DNA from: Herbaspirillum sp. CF444
GTDB lineage: Bacteria; Pseudomonadota; Gammaproteobacteria; Burkholderiales; Burkholderiaceae_D
Reading direction: 5' to 3'
Length of the DNA stretch: 64,000 nt
Assembly (NCBI RefSeq): GCF_000282135.1
Contig: NZ_AKJW01000021.1
Coordinates: 1-64,000, forward strand
Under the pieces are notes generated by a model that saw only the letters and a list, made by a program, of their open reading frames with translations, made no database searches and was not told the origin of the DNA. How positions within the stretch are numbered: position 1 is the first letter of the stretch; the number at the start of each line of letters is the position of its first letter. Positions 39,286 through 46,996 of the stretch are shown here, one piece after another. The position numbers were made by a program, and so were the translations under genes.

Positions 39286-41504
39286 TGAACGAGAATCTGC
39301 GACGACATATCGCGGCGATACTGTTTGCCGCGTCGACGGCGCTCCTAACGGGAGCGCCGGGTGTCGCGCATGCCGTCCCAAGTTTTATCGAAGTGCAGCA
39401 GTCGTTCCGCTCGTCGGACGCCGCGATGTACGACCGTCATGGCGAATTGATCCAGCAACTGCGGCTTAATCCCAATGAACGTCGCCTGTCCTGGATTGCT
39501 TTGGAGGATGTGTCGCCGGCCTTGCGCAACGCGCTGATTGCTTCCGAAGACCGGCGCTTTTATCGGCACAGCGGTGTCGACTGGAACGCCGTGGCGGCGT
39601 CGGCATGGGGCAACCTGTGGAACACCAAAACGCGCGGCGCCTCGACCATCACGATGCAACTGGCGGGTTTGATCTATGACGATCTGCGCCGCAAGTCGTC
39701 GGCGCGGTCGATGACGCAAAAGGTGTCGCAGGTCTTCATCGCGCAGTCGCTGGAGCGCAACTGGCGCAAGGATCAGATTCTGGAGGCCTATCTGAATCTG
39801 GTCAGTTTCCGCGGCGAGCTGGTCGGCGTGCATGCCTTGTCGCGCGTGCTGTTCGGCAAGCATCCCAGCGGCCTGAATCAGAGCGAGGCGGCCATCGCCG
39901 TAGCATTGATTCGCGCGCCCAACGCCAAACCGGCGAAGGTCTCGGAGCGCGCCTGTTCCATCCTGAAAGAGCAGGGCGCGCCGCAGGAATGCAATGGCTT
40001 GCAGGGGCGCACGGAACTGGTGCTGGCGCGCGCCACGGCCAAGGGGGAGCTCAGCGGCGCCGCGACCGCGCAGCAGCTTGCACCGCATCTGGGGCGCAAG
40101 CTGCTCAAGGATGCGGGCAAGCCCGTGTATTCAACCCTCGATGCAGCGACGCAGCGTTTTGCCGGCGATGCCTTGCGCCGCCAGTTGTCGGCGCTGGTGG
40201 ATCGCAATATTGAAGACGGCGCGGTGGTCGTGATCGACAACGCCAGCGGCGATGTCCTGGCCTGGGTGGGATCGAGTGGCTCGCTGTCCGGCGCGGCGCA
40301 GGTCGATGGCGTGCAGGCCTTGCGCCAGGCCGGTTCGACCCTGAAACCGTTTCTGTATGAAATGGCGATCGAGAAAAAATGGCTGACGGCGGCATCGCTG
40401 CTCGACGATTCGCCGGTCAATCTGGCGACTTCCGCCGGCCTCTATATTCCGCAGAATTATGACCGGCAATTCAAGGGACTGGTGAGTCTGCGTACCGCGC
40501 TGGGATCGTCGCTCAATATCCCTGCCGTGCGCACGCTGGTGATGGTGACGCCGGAACGTTTCTTCCGGCGCTTGCAGACGCTCGGTTTCAATCTGCGCGA
40601 GTCGGGCGATTATTACGGCTACAGCCTTGCGCTGGGCAGCGCCGATATCAGCCTGTTGTCGCTGACCAATGCCTATCGCGCGCTGGCGAACCAGGGGCGT
40701 TACAGCGGCGTGCGTACCGCAATGACCGATCCGCGCGCGACCTATCAACAGGCGATGGACGGCGGCGCCTCTTTCATCGTCGGCGACATCTTGTCCGACC
40801 GCAGTGCGAGGGCGCGGACTTTCGGTCTGGAGAATGCCTTGTCGACGCGCATCTGGACGGCAGTCAAAACCGGCACCTCGAAGGACATGCGCGACAACTG
40901 GTGTGTCGGATTCTCGTCGCGCTATACCGTCGGCGTCTGGGTCGGCAATGCATCCGGCGCACCGATGTGGGATGTGTCGGGCGTCACGGGCGCGGCGCCG
41001 GTCTGGCAGGAGGTGATGCAGTATCTGCACCGTCAATCCGGTTCACAGGAACCGGCCAAACCGGCATCGGTGATTGCACAGCCGGTGCAGTTTGAAAATC
41101 AGCTGGAAGCGGCGCGTACCGAATACTTCCTGCCTGACACCAGCCAGCGCATGCTCCATGTGGCGAAGTCGGGCGAGATCGCGCCGATGATCACCTACCC
41201 GACGCCGGGCATGCTGGTGGCGATCGATCCCGATATTCCGCCGACGCATCAACGTTTGCGCTTCACCGCGCAAGGTGCGAAGCAGGGCGTGTGGCTGCTT
41301 GATGGGAAACCGTTGAAAGCGGCAGGTAAAAAATCCGCAGACCTGGGCTACGATTGGATGCCTTGGCCGGGCAAGCACAAACTGGTTTTGCAGGATGGGA
41401 ACGGCGCGGTGCTTGATCAGTTGCGGTTTGAGGTGCGTGGCGCGCTGGTGCGGCCGCCTGAAGGCAAACCTCTGAAGAGCAAGGTGAGTTTGTCGGCGAG
41501 ATAG
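39285..41504 (+). CDS. pbpC: Penicillin-binding protein 1C
   Basis: Bifunctional class A-like penicillin-binding protein in the periplasm. The 739-residue protein has an N-terminal signal anchor, a GT51 transglycosylase domain with the catalytic Glu88 in IASEDRRFYRHSG, and a transpeptidase domain with nucleophile Ser351 in STLK (Lys354), SLN (409-411) and KTG (528-530). A C-terminal BiPBP_C beta domain closes it (ITYPTPGMLVAIDPD onward), as in PBP1C proteins. ATG 39285 forms TGATG with the upstream alpha-2-macroglobulin stop, so the two are translationally coupled; GTG 39282 is an alternative. Confidence 0.95.
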   Translation: MNENLRRHIAAILFAASTALLTGAPGVAHAVPSFIEVQQSFRSSDAAMYDRHGELIQQLRLNPNERRLSWIALEDVSPALRNALIASEDRRFYRHSGVDWNAVAASAWGNLWNTKTRGASTITMQLAGLIYDDLRRKSSARSMTQKVSQVFIAQSLERNWRKDQILEAYLNLVSFRGELVGVHALSRVLFGKHPSGLNQSEAAIAVALIRAPNAKPAKVSERACSILKEQGAPQECNGLQGRTELVLARATAKGELSGAATAQQLAPHLGRKLLKDAGKPVYSTLDAATQRFAGDALRRQLSALVDRNIEDGAVVVIDNASGDVLAWVGSSGSLSGAAQVDGVQALRQAGSTLKPFLYEMAIEKKWLTAASLLDDSPVNLATSAGLYIPQNYDRQFKGLVSLRTALGSSLNIPAVRTLVMVTPERFFRRLQTLGFNLRESGDYYGYSLALGSADISLLSLTNAYRALANQGRYSGVRTAMTDPRATYQQAMDGGASFIVGDILSDRSARARTFGLENALSTRIWTAVKTGTSKDMRDNWCVGFSSRYTVGVWVGNASGAPMWDVSGVTGAAPVWQEVMQYLHRQSGSQEPAKPASVIAQPVQFENQLEAARTEYFLPDTSQRMLHVAKSGEIAPMITYPTPGMLVAIDPDIPPTHQRLRFTAQGAKQGVWLLDGKPLKAAGKKSADLGYDWMPWPGKHKLVLQDGNGAVLDQLRFEVRGALVRPPEGKPLKSKVSLSAR

Positions 41505-41512
41505 AAAGCGGT

Positions 41513-41580
41513 CCCCAAAACGCAAAAGGCCGGTTGATTTTCATCAACCGGCCTTTTATGTTTTGGTGCCCACGGAGGGA
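41513..41580 (-). repeat. 68-bp repeat, copy 1 (tRNA-Leu 3' end plus terminator)
   Basis: This segment repeats at 41670-41737 and, with small changes, at about 42070-42135 and 42227-42294. Each copy contains the last 17 nt of tRNA-Leu including CCA (on the minus strand), a short A/T spacer and a terminator hairpin. This copy lacks the rest of the tRNA, so it is a detached tRNA 3' end, of the kind left by recombination at a tRNA gene. Confidence 0.8.
41524..41557 (-). terminator. Terminator hairpin T2 (distal, tRNA-Leu copy 1)
   Basis: Fourteen-base arms AAAAGGCCGGTTGA / TCAACCGGCCTTTT around TTTTCA. It is nearly identical to three other hairpins in this block but carries its own paired base changes. 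It also faces pbpC, whose stop is 20 bp away, and could terminate that gene on the plus strand. Confidence 0.8.
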
Positions 41581-41670
41581 GCTCGGTCACGTGCCGCGCC
41601 CCCGTTTGGCCTTGCAAGGCCAAACTTTCGAGTCCCACCCGCAAGGCGCGCAGGCGCCTTGCTCGTGGCC
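41581..41670. repeat. 90-bp palindromic spacer element, copy 1
   Basis: Between two 68-bp repeats lies a GC-rich segment holding a perfect 22-bp palindrome (GTTTGGCCTTGCAAGGCCAAAC, 41604-41625, given here in two halves of eleven) and an inverted repeat GCAAGGCGC / GCGCCTTGC (41641-41662). Its minus-strand 5' end GGCCACG nearly matches the tRNA acceptor strand GCCCACG. A near-identical copy lies at 42136-42225. No coding function is visible. Confidence 0.75.
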
Positions 41671-41680
41671 CCCAAAACGC

Positions 41681-41714
41681 AAAAGGTCGGTTGATTTTCA
41701 TCAACCGACCTTTT
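41681..41714 (-). terminator. Terminator hairpin T1 of tRNA-Leu copy 1
   Basis: Arms AAAAGGTCGGTTGA / TCAACCGACCTTTT with a TTTTCA loop, starting 7 bp after the CCA end of the tRNA on the minus strand. It is the direct terminator of tRNA-Leu copy 1. Confidence 0.85.
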
Positions 41715-41720
41715 ATATTT

Positions 41721-41805
41721 TGGTGCCCACGGAGGGACTCGAACCCCCACACCTTGCGGCACATGGACCTGAACCATGCGCGTCTACCAATTCCGCCACG
41801 TGGGC
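41721..41805 (-). tRNA. tRNA-Leu (anticodon CAG), copy 1
   Basis: An 85-nt class II tRNA including an encoded CCA. The acceptor strands GCCCACG and CGTGGGC pair fully. The anticodon stem-loop CATGG-TTCAGGT-CCATG gives anticodon CAG, reading CUG. A long variable arm (TGCCGCAAGGTGT) and T loop TTCGAGT are present. The sequence is identical to the second copy at 42278. Its own promoter lies at 41851-41879. Confidence 0.96.
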
Positions 41806-42069
41806 CTAAAACGTCTTCGTACAAAAGTACGTAGCGCTTAGAAGGGCTGAATAATACTGATATTGAATCTGGTGGTCAACAAAATAATGCGTAAAAACGA
41901 AACGTGATGAGAGTGGATTCGTTCGATGCGAATTTCATCGGGTCGCGATGAAATTTTCGAAATACGGAAAACCGAAAAGGGGAAGGTCACGCACAAATTA
42001 GCAGAGTGATTCCGTTCGAGATGAATATCTGCAAATGTGCGAAGAAAGGCGCTCTGATTTTGCGGCTTC
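41806..42069. other. Spacer between the two tRNA-Leu units
   Basis: About 264 bp of lower-GC sequence that is not repeated in the second unit. It holds the promoter of copy 1 near its left end. I see no convincing gene; short open frames here overlap the tRNA and terminators and have no family resemblance. Confidence 0.6.
41851..41879 (-). promoter_or_regulatory. Sigma-70-type promoter of tRNA-Leu copy 1
   Basis: On the minus strand TTGACC (41879-41874), a 17-bp spacer and TATTAT (41856-41851) precede the tRNA 5' end by about 45 bp. Spacing and boxes are close to the consensus. Confidence 0.7.
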
Positions 42070-42077
42070 AAAAACGC

Positions 42078-42111
42078 AAAAGGCTGGTTGATTTTCATCA
42101 ACCAGCCTTTT
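42078..42111 (-). terminator. Terminator hairpin T4 (distal, tRNA-Leu copy 2)
   Basis: Arms AAAAGGCTGGTTGA / TCAACCAGCCTTTT with a TTTTCA loop. The C-to-T change in one arm is matched by G-to-A in the other relative to hairpin T2, so pairing is kept. Confidence 0.8.
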
Positions 42112-42135
42112 ATGTTTTTGGTGCCCACGGAGGGA

Positions 42136-42225
42136 GCTCGGTCACGTGCCGCGACCCCGTTTGGCCTTGCAAGGCCAAACTTTCGAGTCCCACCCGCAAG
42201 GCGCGCAGGCGCCTTGCTCGCGGTC
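42136..42225. repeat. 90-bp palindromic spacer element, copy 2
   Basis: Almost identical to 41581-41670, with the same 22-bp palindrome at 42159-42180 and the same GCAAGGCGC / GCGCCTTGC arms. A few substitutions occur, for example C to A before the palindrome and changes at the right end (CGTGGCC becomes CGCGGTC). Confidence 0.75.
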
Positions 42226-42236
42226 GCCAAAAACGC

Positions 42237-42270
42237 AAAAGGCCGATTGATTTTCATCAATCGACCTTTT
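42237..42270 (-). terminator. Terminator hairpin T3 of tRNA-Leu copy 2
   Basis: Arms AAAAGGCCGATTGA / TCAATCGACCTTTT with a TTTTCA loop. Nine of ten core pairs are Watson-Crick; the remaining one is a G-U pair in the minus-strand RNA. It follows the tRNA CCA end by 7 bp. Confidence 0.82.
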
Positions 42271-42277
42271 ATGTTTT

Positions 42278-42362
42278 TGGTGCCCACGGAGGGACTCGAA
42301 CCCCCACACCTTGCGGCACATGGACCTGAACCATGCGCGTCTACCAATTCCGCCACGTGGGC
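42278..42362 (-). tRNA. tRNA-Leu (anticodon CAG), copy 2
   Basis: An 85-nt tRNA identical to the copy at 41721, with the same acceptor stem, CAG anticodon, long variable arm and encoded CCA. It lies 557 bp from the first copy and is preceded by a near-consensus promoter at 42382-42409. Confidence 0.96.
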
Positions 42363-42381
42363 AATACCGCGAAAGAACGAG

Positions 42382-42409
42382 ATTATAGCCCATTTTGAGA
42401 ACTTGTCAA
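42382..42409 (-). promoter_or_regulatory. Near-consensus sigma-70 promoter of tRNA-Leu copy 2
   Basis: On the minus strand a perfect TTGACA (42409-42404), 16-bp spacer and perfect TATAAT (42387-42382) lie about 20 bp before the tRNA 5' end. This is the strongest promoter match seen in the window. Confidence 0.85.
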
Positions 42410-42615
42410 TCACTTGGGCCGTTGCCGTCCATTTATTTTCAGGCGGCGCGTGCCGACAGGCCTATCCGGGCTGCGCGTTAGGTAAATACCGGGAACCTCC
42501 GTTACACTAGGGCATGTTGCACCCTGGGCCCATGCCCCGTAGTCGTATTCCAGCAGCTCGCCAGGCGAATCCGCTGTCGCGAAACTGATGAATAACAATT
42601 TACCTGATTACACTT

Positions 42616-45123
42616 TTGAGCCAATTTCCCTATACCATCCCCAGCCGCGAGGAAATTCTCGGCATCCTGCGCACCTCTTCGGGCGCACAAAACGCGATGA
42701 CACTGGCTGCCGCGCTCAGCGTCAAGCCGGAAGAAATGGATGGCCTGACGCGACGCCTGAATGCGATGGAACGCGACGGTCAGATCAAGCCCGACCGCGC
42801 CGGCAACTACAAGCTGACGCATTCCCCCGATTTCATCGAAGGGCGGGTCAGCAGCCACCGCGACGGTTTTGGGTTCCTCTTGCCGGAAGACGGCAGCGCC
42901 GACATCTTCCTGCCCGAGAAAGAAATGCAGAAGGTCTTGCATGGCGACCGCGTCCAGGCCCGCATCATCGGCACCGATCGCCGCGGACGTCCGGAAGGCA
43001 CCATCGTCGAAGTGGTGTCGCGCGCCAATACCCACGTGATCGGCCGCTTGCTCAACGAGAACGGCGTCTGGGTGGTGGCGCCAGAAGATAAACGTATCGG
43101 CCAGGACGTGATCCTCGCCGGTTCGCCGGGCAAGGCCAAGGCAGGGCAGGTGGTCAGCGTCGAGTTGACCGAGCAGCCTTCGCGTTACACGCAGCCGGTC
43201 GGCAAGATTGCAGAAATTCTCGGCGACATCGACGACCCGGGCATGGAAATCGAGATTGCCGTGCGCAAGTACGGCGTGCCGCATGAGTTTTCCGAAGCGG
43301 CCAAGAAGCTGGCGGCGAAGCTGCCGGGCGAAGTCAAACCGGCCGACCTGAATGACCGCGTCGATTTGCGCGACGTGCCGCTGGTCACCATCGACGGCGA
43401 AGACGCGCGCGACTTCGACGATGCGGTCTATTGCGAACCGATCAAGATCGGCCGCGCCAAGGGATATCGTCTGATCGTTGCGATCGCCGACGTCAGCCAT
43501 TATGTGAAACCGAACGACGCGCTCGACGTGGATGCGCTGGAACGCAGCACCTCGGTGTATTTCCCGCGCCGCGTGATTCCGATGCTGCCGGAGAAATTGT
43601 CGAACGGTCTGTGCTCGCTCAACCCCGACGTCGATCGTCTGACGCTGGTGTGCGATGCCGTGATTACCGCCAAGGGCGAGATCAAGGCCTACCAGTTTTA
43701 CCCGGCGGTGATTCACTCCGCTGCGCGTCTGACCTATACCGAAGTCGCCGCCGTTCTTGCCAACACGAAGGGCCCGGAAGCCGCCAAGCGCGCCGGCGTG
43801 GTGCCGCATCTGCTGCATCTGTATGAGGTCTTCCAGGCGCTGTTGCAAGCACGTCATGCACGCGGCGCCATCGACTTCGAAACGACCGAAACCTATATCG
43901 TCTGCAACGCCGTGGGCAAGATTGAAAAAATCCTGCCGCGCACCCGCAACGACGCGCACCGACTGATCGAGGAATGCATGCTGGCGGCCAACGTCTGTGC
44001 CGCCGATCTGTTGAAGCGGCACGAGCATCCCGGCCTGTATCGCGTCCATGCCGGACCGACCAAGGAGCGTCTCAATCAGCTGCGCACTTTCCTCAAGCAG
44101 ATCGGCTTGAGCCTGGGCGGCGGCGACAGCCCGAGTGCTTCCGACTACGCCGAGCTGATGCCGAAGATCAAGTCGCGTCCGGATGCCTTGCTGATCCAGA
44201 CCATGCTGCTGCGCTCCATGCAGCAAGCGGTGTACAGCCCGGAAAATATCGGTCACTTCGGTTTGTCGTATGAATCGTATGCCCACTTCACCAGCCCGAT
44301 CCGCCGCTATCCGGATTTGCTGACGCATCGCGCCATCAAGGCGATCCTGCTGGGCAAGCGCTATGACCCGAAGGGCATCGACACCAGCGTGCTGAATACG
44401 ATGTTGTCGCCCGCCGCGCGCAAAGCGCAGGCATTGGACCGCGCCAACGGCAAGAAGAAGCCGGAAAGCAGCGTCGCCATCTGGGAAGCGCTGGGCATCC
44501 ACTGTTCCGCCAACGAACGGCGCGCCGATGAAGCATCGCGCGACGTCGAGGCATGGCTCAAGTGTTACTTCATCCGCGACAAACTGGGCGAAGAATTCAC
44601 CGGCACGATCTCCGGTGTGGCGACCTTCGGCATCTTCGTGCAGCTCGATGCCTTGTATATCGAAGGCATGGTCCACGTCACCGAACTGGGTGCGGATTAC
44701 TTCCAGTATGACGAAGCACGCCACGAATTGCGCGGCGAACGCACCGGCATCCGTTATCAGTTGACCGACCGCGTGACGGTGCAGGTCAGCAGGGTCGATC
44801 TGGATGCACGCAAGATCGATCTGCGTCTGGTGACCGAGCCGGGCATTCGTACGATTCTGAAGAACGAAGCGCGTCGCGCTGAAAATGCACAGCAGGCGCG
44901 CAGCAAGACCGGCGCCGCCGGTAAAGGCGGCGCGCCGGCGGCTCGCTCCGGCGGCACTGCCAAGGCAGCGCCGGCGCCTGCTGCAAAAACCGCCAAGGGG
45001 GCGAAAACACCCAAGGCGGCGAGCAAATCCGGCAAGGCTTTGCCGCGTGTGAAGGGCGGGATTGAGTCGGACCGCAAGCGTCCGGCCAAGGGTTTTTCCC
45101 GGCCAAGCAAGAAAAATCGCTAA
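42616..45123 (+). CDS. rnr: Ribonuclease R
   Basis: Processive 3'-to-5' exoribonuclease of the RNB family that degrades structured RNA, including rRNA and tmRNA-tagged messages. The 835-residue protein begins with a helix-turn-helix (PYTIPSREEILGILR), then cold-shock domains, the RNB catalytic domain with DGEDARDFDDAVYCE, a C-terminal S1 domain (EEFTGTISGVATFGIFVQLD), and a basic Ala/Lys/Gly-rich tail of about 75 residues. No ATG or GTG lies in frame between the upstream stop at 42589 and the family N-terminus, so TTG 42616 is taken as start; no clear ribosome site is seen. rlmB follows, as in other betaproteobacteria. Confidence 0.94.
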   Translation: MSQFPYTIPSREEILGILRTSSGAQNAMTLAAALSVKPEEMDGLTRRLNAMERDGQIKPDRAGNYKLTHSPDFIEGRVSSHRDGFGFLLPEDGSADIFLPEKEMQKVLHGDRVQARIIGTDRRGRPEGTIVEVVSRANTHVIGRLLNENGVWVVAPEDKRIGQDVILAGSPGKAKAGQVVSVELTEQPSRYTQPVGKIAEILGDIDDPGMEIEIAVRKYGVPHEFSEAAKKLAAKLPGEVKPADLNDRVDLRDVPLVTIDGEDARDFDDAVYCEPIKIGRAKGYRLIVAIADVSHYVKPNDALDVDALERSTSVYFPRRVIPMLPEKLSNGLCSLNPDVDRLTLVCDAVITAKGEIKAYQFYPAVIHSAARLTYTEVAAVLANTKGPEAAKRAGVVPHLLHLYEVFQALLQARHARGAIDFETTETYIVCNAVGKIEKILPRTRNDAHRLIEECMLAANVCAADLLKRHEHPGLYRVHAGPTKERLNQLRTFLKQIGLSLGGGDSPSASDYAELMPKIKSRPDALLIQTMLLRSMQQAVYSPENIGHFGLSYESYAHFTSPIRRYPDLLTHRAIKAILLGKRYDPKGIDTSVLNTMLSPAARKAQALDRANGKKKPESSVAIWEALGIHCSANERRADEASRDVEAWLKCYFIRDKLGEEFTGTISGVATFGIFVQLDALYIEGMVHVTELGADYFQYDEARHELRGERTGIRYQLTDRVTVQVSRVDLDARKIDLRLVTEPGIRTILKNEARRAENAQQARSKTGAAGKGGAPAARSGGTAKAAPAPAAKTAKGAKTPKAASKSGKALPRVKGGIESDRKRPAKGFSRPSKKNR

Positions 45124-45177
45124 AACCGAGGGCGTCGTGTTTTCTTGATGCGACGTCACGGCAGCAGCGTTAACCAT

Positions 45178-45252
45178 GCGCCGAAGGAGGCTGAATCGCG
45201 AGATTCGGTCTTTTCGGCGCAGACTTATTTAGTGAAGCAGTATTTAGTGAAG
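45178..45252 (+). repeat. Hairpin and 15-bp tandem repeat upstream of rlmB
   Basis: GCGCCGAA (45178-45185) pairs with TTCGGCGC (45213-45220), with an inner stem GAATC / GATTC (45193-45206). It is followed by two tandem 15-mers beginning TATTTAGTGAAG at 45226 and 45241. The second repeat ends 11 bp before the rlmB ATG. The role is unknown; the repeat spans the ribosome-loading region. Confidence 0.6.
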
Positions 45253-45263
45253 AAGCAGGGCAC

Positions 45264-46001
45264 ATGAAAAGTAAAATGATTTTTGGCTTCCACGCCGTCA
45301 CCTCGCGTATTCGTCACGAGGCGTCGTCGGTCGAGGAATTGTATGTCGATGCCGAGCGCAACGACGCGCGCATGCGCGATCTGCTGCACGCGGCCAAGGC
45401 CGCCGGCGTACGCATCATCCAGGCGGACGACCAGCGCCTGTCGAATATCGTCGGCACGCGCCGCCATCAGGGCGTCGTCGCCAAGGCCGGCGAGCTGTCG
45501 CTGGCGCGCAATCTGGACGAGCTGCTCGACGTCGTCGAAGGTCCGCCATTGCTGCTGATCCTCGACGGCATTACCGATCCGCACAACCTGGGCGCTTGCC
45601 TGCGGGTGGCCGACGGCGCCGGCGCACATGCGGTGATCGCGCCGAAGGACCGCGCGGTCGGCCTGAACGCGACAGCCGCCAAAGTCGCCAGCGGCGCGGC
45701 CGAAACCGTTCCCTACATCACCGTCACCAATCTGGCGCGCACCATGCGCGATCTCAAGGATCGCGGCGTCTGGCTGATCGGCATGGCCGATGATGCGGAC
45801 AAGGATTTGTACGCAGGCGATTTCTCCGGCCCGACGGCGCTGGTCATGGGTTCGGAAGGCGAAGGCATGCGCCGCCTGACGCGCGAAACCTGCGATATTC
45901 TGGTCAGCATCCCCATGTTCGGATCGGTCGAAAGTCTTAACGTCTCCGTCGCTTCCGGCGTCTGTCTGTACGAAGCGCGACGGCAGCGTCTGCCCAAGTA
46001 A
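45264..46001 (+). CDS. rlmB: 23S rRNA (guanosine-2251-2'-O)-methyltransferase RlmB
   Basis: SpoU-family enzyme that methylates the ribose of G2251 in the ribosomal P-loop. The 245-residue protein has an N-terminal substrate-binding domain ([12 protein letters not shown]) and a knotted SAM domain with motif 1 [15 protein letters not shown], motif 2 [14 protein letters not shown] and motif 3 [12 protein letters not shown]. It follows rnr after 140 bp and may share its transcript. Confidence 0.96.
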   Translation: MKSKMIFGFHAVTSRIRHEASSVEELYVDAERNDARMRDLLHAAKAAGVRIIQADDQRLSNIVGTRRHQGVVAKAGELSLARNLDELLDVVEGPPLLLILDGITDPHNLGACLRVADGAGAHAVIAPKDRAVGLNATAAKVASGAAETVPYITVTNLARTMRDLKDRGVWLIGMADDADKDLYAGDFSGPTALVMGSEGEGMRRLTRETCDILVSIPMFGSVESLNVSVASGVCLYEARRQRLPK

Positions 46002-46140
46002 TTCTGGGCCGCTCGCCGGGATCCCGGCGGGCAATTTCTCCTCGTGCGATCCCATTATTGACGTCAGGAAAGCCGGCGCGTTTTCGGCAAGCCTGACGGT
46101 AAACGATTAAGATTGCACATTCCGCATTGATACCGAAATT

Positions 46141-46890
46141 ATGTTTACTCAACTTCGAGAAGATATTTCCAGCATCATTGAACGCGATCCTGCAGCGCGC
46201 AACGCCTGGGAAGTCTTGACCTGTTATCCCGGCCTGCACGCAGTGGTTTTGCACCGTATCGCGCATGGCTGCTGGACCAGCGGCTTGAAGTGGCTGGGGC
46301 GCTTCATCTCCCAGCTGGCGCGTTGGTTCACCGGGATCGAAATCCATCCCGGCGCCACCATCGGCAGGCGTGTTTTCATCGACCACGGCTTCGGCGTCGT
46401 GATCGGCGAGACGGCGGAAATCGGCGACGACTGCACGATCTATCAAGGCGTGACGCTGGGCGGTACGTCGCTCAACAAGGGCATCAAGCGTCACCCGACG
46501 CTGGGGCGCGGCGTGATCATCGGCGCCGGCGCGCAAGTGTTGGGCGGCTTTACGGTCGGTGATGGCGCCAAGGTCGGTTCCAATGCGGTGGTTGTCAAAG
46601 AAGTGCCTCCCGGCGCAACCGCCATCGGCAATCCGGCGCGCGTGGTGCAAAAGGCTCCGCAGGATCCTCGCGAACAAGCTGCCGCGCGCATGTTTGCCGC
46701 TTACGGCGTGACGCCGAACGGCGATGATCCTTTATCCAAGGCCTTGCACGGCCTGATCGATCAGGCCGCCGCGCAAGAGCATCAGATCGAGGTGATTCTT
46801 GCCGCGATCAAATCGGCCGGCATCGGTTGCGAGAAGTTGGCGGAGTTGGAGAAATTCGATGCTGCGCAGTTGAACAAGCTGGTGGAGTAA
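46141..46890 (+). CDS. cysE: Serine O-acetyltransferase
   Basis: Makes O-acetylserine from serine and acetyl-CoA for cysteine synthesis. The 249-residue protein has an N-terminal helical domain ([21 protein letters not shown]) and a left-handed parallel beta-helix built from hexapeptide repeats ([43 protein letters not shown]), with the active-site Asp and His of the [11 protein letters not shown] segment. The C-terminal extension differs from the E. coli inhibitor tail. It ends at a strong terminator. Confidence 0.95.
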   Translation: MFTQLREDISSIIERDPAARNAWEVLTCYPGLHAVVLHRIAHGCWTSGLKWLGRFISQLARWFTGIEIHPGATIGRRVFIDHGFGVVIGETAEIGDDCTIYQGVTLGGTSLNKGIKRHPTLGRGVIIGAGAQVLGGFTVGDGAKVGSNAVVVKEVPPGATAIGNPARVVQKAPQDPREQAAARMFAAYGVTPNGDDPLSKALHGLIDQAAAQEHQIEVILAAIKSAGIGCEKLAELEKFDAAQLNKLVE

Positions 46891-46918
46891 ATAGAGTTGA
46901 CACGGATCTAAAGCGAAT

Positions 46919-46951
46919 AAAAAAGAGGAGCAAGTCTGCTCCTCTTTTTTT
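46919..46951. terminator. Bidirectional terminator between cysE and lpxH
   Basis: Fourteen-base arms AAAAAAGAGGAGCA / TGCTCCTCTTTTTT with a four-base loop, so both the plus-strand cysE and the minus-strand lpxH unit can end here. Confidence 0.9.
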
Positions 46952-46996
46952 GCCTGCCGCATCCGGCACTGGGCGCGGAAATCTGATGGCGCTTCG

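Noticed and set aside
41513-42362. Possible CRISPR array
   Set aside because: The repeats are 68 bp, contain tRNA ends and terminators, and the spacers are the same 90-bp element twice or tRNA genes. No cas genes are present.
41417-42413. Several short frames covering the tRNA-Leu block, with repeated Arg/Gly-rich translations
   Set aside because: They are translations of tRNA, terminator and palindromic repeat sequence. The repetition comes from the DNA repeats.
42509-42538. Inverted repeat GGGCATG / CATGCCC upstream of rnr
   Set aside because: Seven-base arms with a long loop and no T-run in a GC-rich region; too weak to assign a role.
42502-45177. An 891-codon minus-strand frame opposite rnr
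   Set aside because: Same antisense artefact; RNase R motifs are complete on the plus strand and no domain is seen in the reverse product.
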